From: Kutzneria chonburiensis
GTDB taxonomy: Bacteria; Actinomycetota; Actinomycetes; Mycobacteriales; Pseudonocardiaceae
Reading direction: 5' to 3'
Assembly: GCF_028622115.1 (NCBI RefSeq)
Contig: NZ_CP097263.1
Location: forward strand, 6,138,001-6,202,000
Length of the DNA: 64,000 nt
The position numbers and the translations under genes were made by a program. Each line of letters begins with the position of its first letter. Positions within the stretch are counted from its first letter, which is position 1. Under the pieces are notes generated by a model. That model had not been told where the DNA came from. It ran no database searches and worked only from the letters and a program-made list of their open reading frames with translations. Positions 19,278 through 26,981 of the stretch are shown here, one piece after another.

Positions 19278-20180
19278 TCACCAAGTCAGGTCACGGCACT
19301 TCGAGGTCGCGTCCCGGGGTTCCACCTGCACCGTGGCGTGCTCCAGCCGGTAGTCCTCGGCCAGCAGTTTCTGGGCCCTGACCAGCACATCCGCCGGTTC
19401 CGCCCCCGGGGCCACCGCGAGGTGCGCCGAGGCCACTTCCATGCCCGATGTGAGGGTCCACACATGCACGTCATGGGCCTCGGTCACGCCGTCAAGTGCC
19501 GTGAGATCAACACATAGCTGCTTGACGTCCACCCGTTCGGGCGCGTGCTGGAAGAGGATGCGCAGTGCCTTCTTGGCCAGGCCCCAGGTGCGGGGCAGGA
19601 CGAACAGCCCGATGGCGACGGCGATGACCGGGTCCGCGTAGCGCCAGCCGGTGGTGAGCGTGATCAGACCGCTGATCAGGACGCCCATCGAGCCGATGAG
19701 GTCCGACAGCACTTCCAGGTAGGCGCCGCGGAGGTTCAGGCTCTCCTTCGCACCGTCCTTCAGCAGCATGAAGGCCGTCGCGTTGATCGCGATCCCGATC
19801 ACCGCCGTGATCGTCACCGGCAGTCCCGGCACCGCCGGCGGCGCCGCGAAGCGTTCGATCGCCTCGTACAGCACGTAGCCCGCCACCGCGAACAGCAGCA
19901 CCGCGTTCGCCAGGGCCGCCAGCACTTCCGCCCGGTACATGCCGAACGTGCGTTCCTGCTTCTGGTTCTTCCTCGCCGCCAGGATCACCGCCGCCAGCGC
20001 CAGGCCGATCCCCACCACGTCCGTGAGCATGTGCGCCGCATCCGAGATCAGCGCCAGCGAGCCCGTAGTGATCCCGATCGCCGTCTCGATGGTCAGGAAC
20101 CCCGCCCCCAGGCCGAGCGCCGCCCACAGCCGGCCCACGTGTTGCCCCGAGGCGCTGCCGTGCCCGTGTCCGTGCCCCAT
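19278..20180 (-). CDS. Cation diffusion facilitator (zinc/cobalt/cadmium-type exporter)
   Basis: CDF proteins export divalent metal in exchange for protons. The N-terminus is His-rich (MGHGHGHG). There are six transmembrane segments; TM2 carries the metal site DAAHMLTD (H and D four apart), and the TM5 counterpart reads YLEVLSD, with Glu where many CzcD-like proteins have His. The C-terminal cytoplasmic domain (DGVTEAHDVHVWTLTSGME) has the conserved His residues of the family. At 300 aa the length is normal. It follows the alpha/beta hydrolase gene by 71 bases; that gap is AT-richer than average and probably holds its promoter. The metal is inferred to be zinc-like. Confidence 0.9.
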   Translation of the reverse strand: MGHGHGHGSASGQHVGRLWAALGLGAGFLTIETAIGITTGSLALISDAAHMLTDVVGIGLALAAVILAARKNQKQERTFGMYRAEVLAALANAVLLFAVAGYVLYEAIERFAAPPAVPGLPVTITAVIGIAINATAFMLLKDGAKESLNLRGAYLEVLSDLIGSMGVLISGLITLTTGWRYADPVIAVAIGLFVLPRTWGLAKKALRILFQHAPERVDVKQLCVDLTALDGVTEAHDVHVWTLTSGMEVASAHLAVAPGAEPADVLVRAQKLLAEDYRLEHATVQVEPRDATSKCRDLTW

Positions 20181-20251
20181 CGCCCGTTCCTTCCGTGTCC
20201 CCAGTCCCCCTCAACATATAGCGACATGCGCATAAGCTCAATGAGTGCAGC

Positions 20252-20980
20252 CTAACTTTTTCTCGTCAGCTCCTTGATCCAGCTGGCCAGGATGTGTGGC
20301 TGCTCCTTGATCACCCAGTGCCCCGCCGGCAGCGTCTTGACCGTCAGATCGTCACACCACGGCTCCGCTGCCTTAGCCATCGCCGGCGTCACGAACCGAT
20401 CTTTCGTCGGCACGACCAGCAGCGTCTTCGTGGTGATCCGTTGGGCTTGGTGGCTTCTGCCAATGTTCGCCCGGTACAGCTCAAGCCCCGCTCGCGGGAA
20501 GATCAGATCCGGCAGCTTCGGGATCTTGAACGCCGCCATGTACCAGGACCGGGCCAGCTGGTTCACCGTCTCCTTGCTGGGGAAGTTCTTCTCGTACCAG
20601 TAGCTCGCGTGCCCCAGATCCGGCCCCGAGATCGCCGTGAACGTGTCGAAGGGGTGGTCGACCACCGCCCTCCATCCCTGCACCGCGCCCCAGTCATGCC
20701 CCACCAGATGCTTCGCCCTCGTGGCCTCCGCCACACGTCTCAGATCATCCTTCAGCCGCTCGATCCCGTACCCCTCCGTGGTCGTCGGCCCCTCCGACCC
20801 ACCCATCCCCCGGACGTCGTACCTCACCACCCTGAAGCTGTCTTTGAGCTCCTTGACCAGCGGCTCCCACACCTCCGCCGTATCCGGAAACCCGTGCACC
20901 AGCAGCACCCTCGGCCCTTTGGGGTCCCCGTCCTCGTACACCCTCAGCCGCAGCCCGTCCTCCGTGATCACGTCCGCCAT
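20252..20980 (-). CDS. Alpha/beta hydrolase, epoxide-hydrolase-like
   Basis: Single-domain alpha/beta hydrolase. The oxyanion motif is LLVHGFPDTAEVWEP and the nucleophile elbow is LVGHDWGAVQG, with Asp at the nucleophile position as in epoxide hydrolases and dehalogenases rather than Ser. The catalytic His is in LPAGHWVIKEQP near the C-terminus. The ATG at 20980 gives 242 residues; the frame is open further upstream, but that part runs across the tRNA gene and is not real. The substrate is unknown. Confidence 0.85.
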   Translation of the reverse strand: MADVITEDGLRLRVYEDGDPKGPRVLLVHGFPDTAEVWEPLVKELKDSFRVVRYDVRGMGGSEGPTTTEGYGIERLKDDLRRVAEATRAKHLVGHDWGAVQGWRAVVDHPFDTFTAISGPDLGHASYWYEKNFPSKETVNQLARSWYMAAFKIPKLPDLIFPRAGLELYRANIGRSHQAQRITTKTLLVVPTKDRFVTPAMAKAAEPWCDDLTVKTLPAGHWVIKEQPHILASWIKELTRKS

Positions 20981-21049
20981 GCCCCCAGACGGTAGGCCCT
21001 GCAAAACCCCTCCACCCCGTGTTGTAAGCTTCTCCTCGTTGAGCAACGG

Positions 21050-21121
21050 GCCCCCGTAGCTCAGGGGATAGAGCACCGCCCTCCGGAGGCGGGTGCGCAG
21101 GTTCGAATCCTGCCGGGGGCA
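21050..21121 (+). tRNA. tRNA-Arg (anticodon CCG)
   Basis: The cloverleaf can be drawn completely: acceptor GCCCCCG (21050-21056) pairs with CGGGGGC before the discriminator A at 21121. The D arm has GCTC/GAGC, the anticodon stem CCGCC/GGCGG encloses CTCCGGA with anticodon CCG, and the T arm is GCAGG TTCGAAT CCTGC. CCA is not encoded. This gene directly borders the defence island and is a plausible integration site. Confidence 0.97.
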
Positions 21122-21131
21122 CGCGATCGTA

Positions 21132-21168
21132 CGAGAGCCCTGTCTGGCTTCGCCAGACAGGGCTCTCG
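21132..21168 (+). terminator. Rho-independent terminator of tRNA-Arg
   Basis: A perfect 17-bp stem (21132-21148 with 21152-21168, CGAGAGCCCTGTCTGGC) with a TTC loop is followed by CGTTTGTGTTTT, a T-rich tail. It begins 10 bases beyond the tRNA end. Confidence 0.9.
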
Positions 21169-21179
21169 CGTTTGTGTTT

Positions 21180-21244
21180 TCTGGGGCTCTCGCCCCAGAC
21201 CCCAAGCCAGGAGGGCTCCGCCCCTGGACCCCCGATTCGGGGGT
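21180..21244. repeat. Cluster of short palindromes behind the tRNA
   Basis: Three small inverted repeats follow one another: TCTGGGGCTCTCGCCCCAGA at 21180-21199, an imperfect CCAGG/CCTGG hairpin at about 21208-21228, and ACCCCCGATTCGGGGGT at 21228-21244. Their role is unknown. They mark the junction between the tRNA and the island. Confidence 0.5.
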
Positions 21245-21377
21245 AGCGTCCGGGTTTGTGTCGGCGGAGGTCGCTGGTCCTGGCAAAGTTTCTGTCACCG
21301 GATTGGTGGTTCTGGTTGACGGCGAGCGCTGGATGTACATCGATGGGGTCACAGCGTGGAGAGGCTGGGGGCTTGGG

Positions 21378-21977
21378 GTGAGCAAGATCCATGTTCGGCC
21401 AGAGCTTCTGCGGCAGACGGGCGGAAAGGTCAGCGGGTTTGGCGGGAAGCCAGCTGAAGGCGGGCAGAAGCTGGAGTCGGCGGGACAGAGCCTGGTCTCA
21501 AATACCGGGCGGCAACCGGTCCGGCATCGGCGCGATGGTGGCCAAGCTGTTCGGGCGCGGCGTACAGATCACGGGCAAGGCGTTCAGCAAGGGCGGGCTG
21601 GTCGGCGAAGGCTCCGGCAAGCAGCTGCACACGTCAGCCGATCTCTACGAGGATGCGGACGGCAAGAGTGCCGGACTGCTGAAGAAGCTGCACCCAGACA
21701 TCAAGGGCAAGGCAGATCCACCGGGCGGTGGAGCGCAGACGGGCACACGGGTTGGGATAGGTGGCAGACGACAGCCCCGTACAGCACGGCGACATGTAGG
21801 TGGGAACGCCAGATCGCACACGGTTCCGCCCACGAGGCGCACGACGACCAAAGACCCGGTAGATCTGGCTACTGGGGAGGTGCTGCTGACCCAGACCAAC
21901 CTCACGCTATCCGCGTTCGTCCTCTTGTGCCGGCGAGGACCCACGTGCCGTCGTATCGGGTGGGCCGGCCGTTCTGA
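21378..21977 (+). pseudogene. Frameshifted N-terminal remnant of an Rhs-type polymorphic toxin
   Basis: Pieces of one protein can be followed across two frames. From the GTG at 21378 the frame reads VSKIHVRPELLRQTGGKVSG, a WXG100-like start. Near 21500-21520 homology moves to the next frame: GIGAMVAKLFGRGVQITGKA, then SADLYEDADGKSAGLLKKLH and DPVDLATGEVLLTQTNLTL, the last being the signature before the DUF6531/Rhs repeat region. Near 21910-21930 it returns to the first frame as RTHVPSYRVGRPF, then a stop. The YD-repeat core and toxin tip are absent. This is therefore a decayed remnant, and the toxin it carried is unknown. The assignment rests on remembered family patterns. Confidence 0.7.
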
Positions 21978-22122
21978 CGTTCATGGGCGTCCCTCCAGGC
22001 AGCGATCGTCAGCACTGTCCATCTGCTGCCGCGATAGCCACCTGCACCTCGCGAGTCTACTAACCGATTTGCCGCACGTGTACGCATGCGACACTAACTG
22101 GACCGTAAGGAGGTCTACATTG

Positions 22123-23172
22123 ATGAACCAACGTCGCCATACTACACAGACCGTCGCCTGGTTCCTCGATCTCTATCGACGAGAACTTCTCATCCTCGAT
22201 CCGCCCTACCAGCGCAGGAGTGTCTGGAACCAATCCTACGCAGATTACTTCATAGACACAATGCTGCTAAACTACCCCGCTCCGGCGATCTTCTTGTATG
22301 AAGACATAAGCGACAGCGGAAAAGCAACCTATTCCGTAGTGGACGGCAGACAACGCCTAACCACCGTTCTCAGGTTTGTAGAGGATGAATTCCCGGTCGG
22401 CGATTCGGCCTCCACGCACGGTTTTCGTGGGAAATTCTTCAAAGACCTCCCCTCTGACATCAGGAAAGATTTCTACAGATATCAATTCTCGATCGAATAT
22501 CTTCCGTCAACCGACGAAGGAACACTCAGCAATATATTCGATCGAATAAACAGAAACGTGGCGAAACTAACGCCCCAGGAACTTCGACACGCTAGATTCT
22601 CCGGCGAGTTTGCCACTTCAGCCGAGCGCCTTAGCGAATTCATGACGAGGCAGCTTGACGAAAACTTTCCTAGAGTTAACCAAGCGGCTCGCCGACAGAT
22701 GAAAGACGTGGAGCTTGCCGTCAACCTAATGCTACTGGTTGAGAGCGGAATAGCCTCATACTCCCAGGCGGAGCTCGACAAGGCTTACAGCGATCGCGAG
22801 GACAACTGGGAAGAAGCCTCGCGCGTAGATACGGAATTTCGGCAGACTATCGCAACCCTCCGCGACTGGCAGAATGAACTACTAGTTGGCGACGCTGCCC
22901 GATTCCGCAATCAGGCAGATTTCTATTCCCTTTTCGCAATCATCCTTGAGCTGCATCGTGAACAACAGGTCCCCCAGAAGGATGACTCGGTAAAACGTCT
23001 ACGGGAATTTATGGCGATCGTACTAGACGACAAACGCAGGTCATCCGACGAAAACGCGGCAAAGTACTACGAAGCCACCAGGTCTGCATCAAGCGACCAA
23101 GCACCTCGCCGCGATCGGGTAAGGATCCTCCGCCAAGTGCTCCTCAGGGAATCCAATGTCAGCAAGTCCTGA
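22123..23172 (+). CDS. DUF262 protein (GmrSD N-terminal-like), candidate defence protein
   Basis: DUF262 is the ParB-like NTP-dependent domain found in GmrSD restriction enzymes and other defence proteins. The 349-residue protein has PPYQRRSVW (residues 27-35) and VVDGRQRLTTVLRF (72-85), the two core motifs, followed by ENIFDRINRN-like text (NIFDRINRNVAKLT) typical of the family. There is no C-terminal HNH (DUF1524) domain, so it is a short form. A perfect TAAGGAGGT ribosome binding site nine bases before the ATG fixes the start; the frame is open far upstream into the Rhs remnant only by chance. The codons are clearly richer in A/T than the neighbouring genes, a sign of transfer. Its last 17 bases overlap the RelA/SpoT-fold gene, so the two proteins are made together. 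Confidence 0.85.
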   Translation: MNQRRHTTQTVAWFLDLYRRELLILDPPYQRRSVWNQSYADYFIDTMLLNYPAPAIFLYEDISDSGKATYSVVDGRQRLTTVLRFVEDEFPVGDSASTHGFRGKFFKDLPSDIRKDFYRYQFSIEYLPSTDEGTLSNIFDRINRNVAKLTPQELRHARFSGEFATSAERLSEFMTRQLDENFPRVNQAARRQMKDVELAVNLMLLVESGIASYSQAELDKAYSDREDNWEEASRVDTEFRQTIATLRDWQNELLVGDAARFRNQADFYSLFAIILELHREQQVPQKDDSVKRLREFMAIVLDDKRRSSDENAAKYYEATRSASSDQAPRRDRVRILRQVLLRESNVSKS

Positions 23173-24181
23173 GTCTGTCCGTAAGGCATTCGAGGATTCC
23201 CGCCCGCTGGTCGGCAGTGTAAGATCCTACGTCGGATCTACGCTACGATCATTTTGCGATGGCGAATTCCTTTTTGCCGACAGGGTAAAGACCCTTGGAT
23301 CGGTCAGCGAGAAGCTAGAAAGCGGTCGATTTGGCCACTGGAGCGACTTGGACGATCTATACGCGTGCACCATCGTTGTACCAGTCGCCACATTTGAGTC
23401 AAAGGTACTCAACTTCCTTCGCTCAGCTTTTTCAGAGGTACGCTCCCGCGGCCGCACAGACACGCGCAAAGCGCCCGATACTTTTCGCTTCGACGGACTT
23501 CGATGGTACGGGAAAGTTACCCCTGAGGCCGCAGAAAAGATGCCAATCGGCGCTTCACTTCTAGTATTTGAGGTTCAAATTCTCACAGCGTTCGAATACG
23601 CCTGGTCGCGAGTCACCCATTCCCTTGTCTACAAGTCAGATGATGTAGACTGGAAACGGCAGCGACTTGCAGCACAGCTGAAAGCTGCCGTCGAACAGAT
23701 TGAAATGATTATCGCCAGCTTCGACGCATCATCATCAGCTGTCCAAGAGTCCCCCTGGCCCGAAAACGAGTTAAAGCAGAAAATAATATCCAAATTCCAG
23801 CAGTGGGTCCTCGACAAAAAGATTCCAGATTCGATCGCGCCCGACAGCTGGAGCCGATTTGCAGATAATGTACATGGCCTGCTGCGCCAGGTCGAGCGAG
23901 AAGAAGGTCGCCGAGCAGACGCACTGAGTTCTCTGCTGGAGTGCATCGAAGGTGAGCTTCAGAATGAGTCTGAAATCCACGTCCCAGTTTCCGGAACTTT
24001 GTTTCAGTACGTCCTAGGCGTACTATCCAGGACCGGATCGCTCAAGAAGATAAAGAAAGGATACTTCGTCCCATCGGTAGAACTTCGCGATCTACATGGC
24101 ATACTCGACCTTCCGCGCGAATTTCAGTTCGACACCATCTCAGCAAATGAAGAGGCCCTGAAGGAATCGATGCCGGAATAG
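23156..24181 (+). CDS. RelA/SpoT-fold nucleotidyltransferase-like protein, partner of the DUF262 protein
   Basis: Residues 40-160 show the synthetase-fold pattern of small alarmone synthetases: RVKTLGSVSEKL (43-54), DLDDLYACTIVV (64-75), an EVQI motif (139-142) and THSLVYK (154-160). The usual GYRS-H loop is replaced by FDGLRWYGKV (112-121), so substrate choice or activity may differ. The stretch 160-215 is helical. The C-terminal 130 residues contain a small domain (TLFQYVLGVLSRTGSLKKIK) that I cannot name. At 341 aa it is longer than a bare alarmone synthetase. It overlaps the DUF262 gene by 17 bases and shares its low GC content. The role is unknown; a toxic effector or sensor function in defence is inference. 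Confidence 0.75.
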   Translation: MSASPESVRKAFEDSRPLVGSVRSYVGSTLRSFCDGEFLFADRVKTLGSVSEKLESGRFGHWSDLDDLYACTIVVPVATFESKVLNFLRSAFSEVRSRGRTDTRKAPDTFRFDGLRWYGKVTPEAAEKMPIGASLLVFEVQILTAFEYAWSRVTHSLVYKSDDVDWKRQRLAAQLKAAVEQIEMIIASFDASSSAVQESPWPENELKQKIISKFQQWVLDKKIPDSIAPDSWSRFADNVHGLLRQVEREEGRRADALSSLLECIEGELQNESEIHVPVSGTLFQYVLGVLSRTGSLKKIKKGYFVPSVELRDLHGILDLPREFQFDTISANEEALKESMPE

Positions 24182-24255
24182 GAGCGCAACACAATAGGAA
24201 GGTCAAGCAACGAGGACGCAGTGCCTGCAGCAGACCCACTGGCCGACCGCAAGAA

Positions 24256-24292
24256 TGCCAGATGACAATCTTGAGCAGGTTGTCATCTGGCA
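24256..24292. terminator. Bidirectional hairpin between convergent genes
   Basis: TGCCAGATGACAA at 24256-24268 pairs perfectly with TTGTCATCTGGCA at 24280-24292 around an 11-base loop. It separates the RelA/SpoT-fold gene (plus) from the restriction endonuclease gene (minus), so it ends both transcripts. Confidence 0.75.
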
Positions 24293-24301
24293 GTATGTCG
24301 C

Positions 24302-25054
24302 TCAGAAGGGCAGCATTCCCGCACCTGCACCGGGAATTCCCAAGTCCTTAAGATAGGTCAGCCGCCCATTGATCGCTGCGGAAAAATGCCTCCAATCGAG
24401 GCTTTCAACCGGCTCGATGGGTCGAGGATCAGCCGGGGATGAAGTGATGTAGCAGACCGCATCATAGAGGCCTTCCGCAACCAGCCGTTCGCAGAATGTG
24501 CCGAATCGCTGCTGATAGGACTTACCCTCCCAAATTCTGTCAGCCGAAATAGCAGCCTTTTTCGCCGTCCCCACAGGGGACGTCGACCCCTTGGCGTCCT
24601 CCATAATAAAGAAGTAGCCCAACCACGGCCGTTCGCCCGGAAATAGGTCTTCCAGCGCAGCGCGACGAATATCAATGGCGCTACCCAGCGCCTCCTCAAC
24701 CCGATTATTGTAGTTGTTACCGAACGAGGGACCTCCCAAGGCTTTGAGCTCAAACGCGGCAACAAGTGTCCCATCGTGGACGACCACCACGTCCCATTGT
24801 TTCTGCGGGCGATAGTAGCCGGGCAACTCCAGCCCTTGGATTCGAGCGACTCTGATCGAGCTGGACGGATAGCCCGCATCCAAAAAGAATTTAGCGATCA
24901 ACGCAGTGATCTTATCGAAGTGCTTACCGGCACGAACAGAGCCGGCAGTGCCGGAACCGACCTTATTCTTGATCTCAGACAACTCACTTTGAGTCTTTTT
25001 GGCGCCCCAGTATGCAGCGACAGCTTCTTCGAAGTCTTGGCGGCTAACCGTCAA
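24302..25054 (-). CDS. PaeR7I/XhoI-like type II restriction endonuclease
   Basis: Members of this family cut CTCGAG. The PD-(D/E)xK core is visible: D88 in QWDVVVVHDG, then E102 and K104 in AAFELKALGG, followed by the highly characteristic GPSFGNNYNNRVEEALGSA (108-126). The 250 residues match the size of PaeR7I. The start is a TTG at 25054, 12 bases after the methyltransferase stop with GGGGGACC between; no better start exists. It is coded behind the methyltransferase on the same strand, so methylation is made first. The recognition sequence is inferred from the family. Confidence 0.85.
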   Translation of the reverse strand: MTVSRQDFEEAVAAYWGAKKTQSELSEIKNKVGSGTAGSVRAGKHFDKITALIAKFFLDAGYPSSSIRVARIQGLELPGYYRPQKQWDVVVVHDGTLVAAFELKALGGPSFGNNYNNRVEEALGSAIDIRRAALEDLFPGERPWLGYFFIMEDAKGSTSPVGTAKKAAISADRIWEGKSYQQRFGTFCERLVAEGLYDAVCYITSSPADPRPIEPVESLDWRHFSAAINGRLTYLKDLGIPGAGAGMLPF

Positions 25055-25066
25055 AGGTCCCCCATG

Positions 25067-26749
25067 TCAGTCCGGAAGTTCAACAAGCCCGTAAGCCTTC
25101 AGCGCGGCCGTCGTAGCCGCTTGCACATCACGCCGATCGAATGCCTCCGCCAACGCAATACGAACGTCGTCCCTGATCGCCGCCGGGTCGGGCACACGAA
25201 TCTTGCGCAAGTACTGAGCTTGAAATCGGAGTGTGCCACCTCGCATCTTCACAGCATACGCTGATACAAAAGCCTCAGCGACCTTCGACAAGAGAAGGCC
25301 ACCAAGCACCCGCATATCCCATTTATCCGAAGTGATGTAATATAGATTGTGGTGCGGATAAAACCCGCCGGGGTCGAGGACCGGATGGATGGCAAGCTTC
25401 ATGTCTGGGAACAAAAGTTTCGGGCGTGCAGTGAGCCGATGATCGACTTTGTCGATAGTCTTGTACCAATTATCGGGTTGTTTAGTAGCCACGTAACGCT
25501 TACGCAGCGCCGCAGCATGGCGATTGAAGTACTGCGCCAGTCGCGGGTAGACATCAAGGTCAACCAATTTTCCTTGCGCGTCCCACGGGTTTACCAGGTG
25601 GGTCCCGTTCCAGTCGAGCTCGCCACTAGTAGTGTCGCGAACCATCGCTAGCGGCAGGAGCCGGTCTTCCTCTACATCCGCAGCATCACTGCGATGAGTA
25701 ATGAAGACGCTGTCCGCGCCGGTTGCAACCCCGATGCCAACCCGCGTGCCGGTGGACACATCCTCTAGTAGTTGGCAACGGTCACTGAGGTCTTCAAGCA
25801 CCGCCAACCGCGCTGGTGACGCCGCCGGCCACGAGTCGTCGCCGGGGAACCAATGCGGCAGCCGAGCCGCATGATATGCCGGTTTGTCGACGCGAGCTTG
25901 GCCCACCTTCGACGTCCAGGCGACGAACTCCTTGGCCTGTTGAGCATCGAACCGCCCTGTGGCGTCAGCAGCAATGGCCGAACCTTGTACAGCATTACTT
26001 ATAACGGTAATGGCCGGGTATGCAGATACCTGCTCCTGGAACGCGTCGACGTCATGCATCGTCAACACAAGGTCCACACTAAAACGCCGAGTCACCATGC
26101 CACGAAGATTACGACCGTATTGGTTACGCATCCACCGATCGGCACAGATGAACCCGAGCCGGCCGCCAGGCTTAAGGCTACGCAGGGCTACTTCGTAGAA
26201 GCCGACGTAGATGTCGGCCCGTCCACCCATAGTCGAACAGGAAGATCGATAAGCATTCATGCGAATATCCGGCACGTCCTCCAGCCGGATATAGGGCGGG
26301 TTGCCAACTACGAAGTCTGCGAGATGAACGCTCGACTCTTGCAGCAGATAGTCGCCTTGTCCGATCCAGGAATTAACGACCTTTTCGACGTCGGTTGACT
26401 CGAACCCATCGGCGAGCAACTGTTGCCCGACCAGGTCTCGGCTTGCCTGGACATTGCGATCCAGCAAGTCGTAGGCCTCGATTGCTTGGACGGCATCCAA
26501 CAAAGATCGTCCGTGCTTACGACACGACGCGCTCAAGCGTTCGACTACCGGACCCAGAAAAGCCCCGCCACCACATGCCGGCTCCACGATGACCGCGTCA
26601 GCAAGGTCCTGATCGGCCGTGTAGCCGACCAGGTCGAGGATCGTCTCCACAACCCAACGCCTGGTAAACACCTCGCCGTGCTGGACGGCCTGTTGCAACG
26701 ACTCCGGCAAGACCAGTGCGTCCAGGCCGAACAGCTCACGAGTTGCCAC
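25067..26749 (-). CDS. N6-adenine DNA methyltransferase of the PaeR7I/Eco57I type
   Basis: This protein methylates adenine to protect host DNA against the adjacent endonuclease. The AdoMet motif is EPACGGGAFL (56-65) and the catalytic motif is NPPYIRLEDVP (150-160), the NPPY form of gamma-class adenine methylases. The C-terminal 250 residues form a target recognition region ending in GGTLRFQAQYLRKIRVP, as in Eco57I/PaeR7I-like enzymes. The length of 560 aa is appropriate. It starts with GTG at 26749. The divergent space 26750-26981 must carry promoters for this operon and for the Wadjet genes. Confidence 0.88.
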   Translation of the reverse strand: MATRELFGLDALVLPESLQQAVQHGEVFTRRWVVETILDLVGYTADQDLADAVIVEPACGGGAFLGPVVERLSASCRKHGRSLLDAVQAIEAYDLLDRNVQASRDLVGQQLLADGFESTDVEKVVNSWIGQGDYLLQESSVHLADFVVGNPPYIRLEDVPDIRMNAYRSSCSTMGGRADIYVGFYEVALRSLKPGGRLGFICADRWMRNQYGRNLRGMVTRRFSVDLVLTMHDVDAFQEQVSAYPAITVISNAVQGSAIAADATGRFDAQQAKEFVAWTSKVGQARVDKPAYHAARLPHWFPGDDSWPAASPARLAVLEDLSDRCQLLEDVSTGTRVGIGVATGADSVFITHRSDAADVEEDRLLPLAMVRDTTSGELDWNGTHLVNPWDAQGKLVDLDVYPRLAQYFNRHAAALRKRYVATKQPDNWYKTIDKVDHRLTARPKLLFPDMKLAIHPVLDPGGFYPHHNLYYITSDKWDMRVLGGLLLSKVAEAFVSAYAVKMRGGTLRFQAQYLRKIRVPDPAAIRDDVRIALAEAFDRRDVQAATTAALKAYGLVELPD

Positions 26750-26981
26750 GGTCAGACTCTAGCGCCACGTGCCCGTGTAACCGCCGACTCCCGGTACGAC
26801 GCAACATCCTGTCGGGCCGTCATGTCTTCAGACTTGCAGGTCGCTTCCAGATTGCCAGCGACGACATCGTTGGTGCACACGACGGTGACGGTTGGTTGTC
26901 GACCAACCCGGCAGGCTACAAGTGTTGTAACCACCGGTGGCCAGCCCTGTTCCGCGGCACGTCACGAACTACTGTCGGAGC

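Noticed and set aside
21391-22122. Long N-terminal extension of the DUF262 protein
   Set aside because: The open frame is part of the Rhs remnant and spacer; a perfect TAAGGAGGT site before the ATG at 22123 defines the true start.
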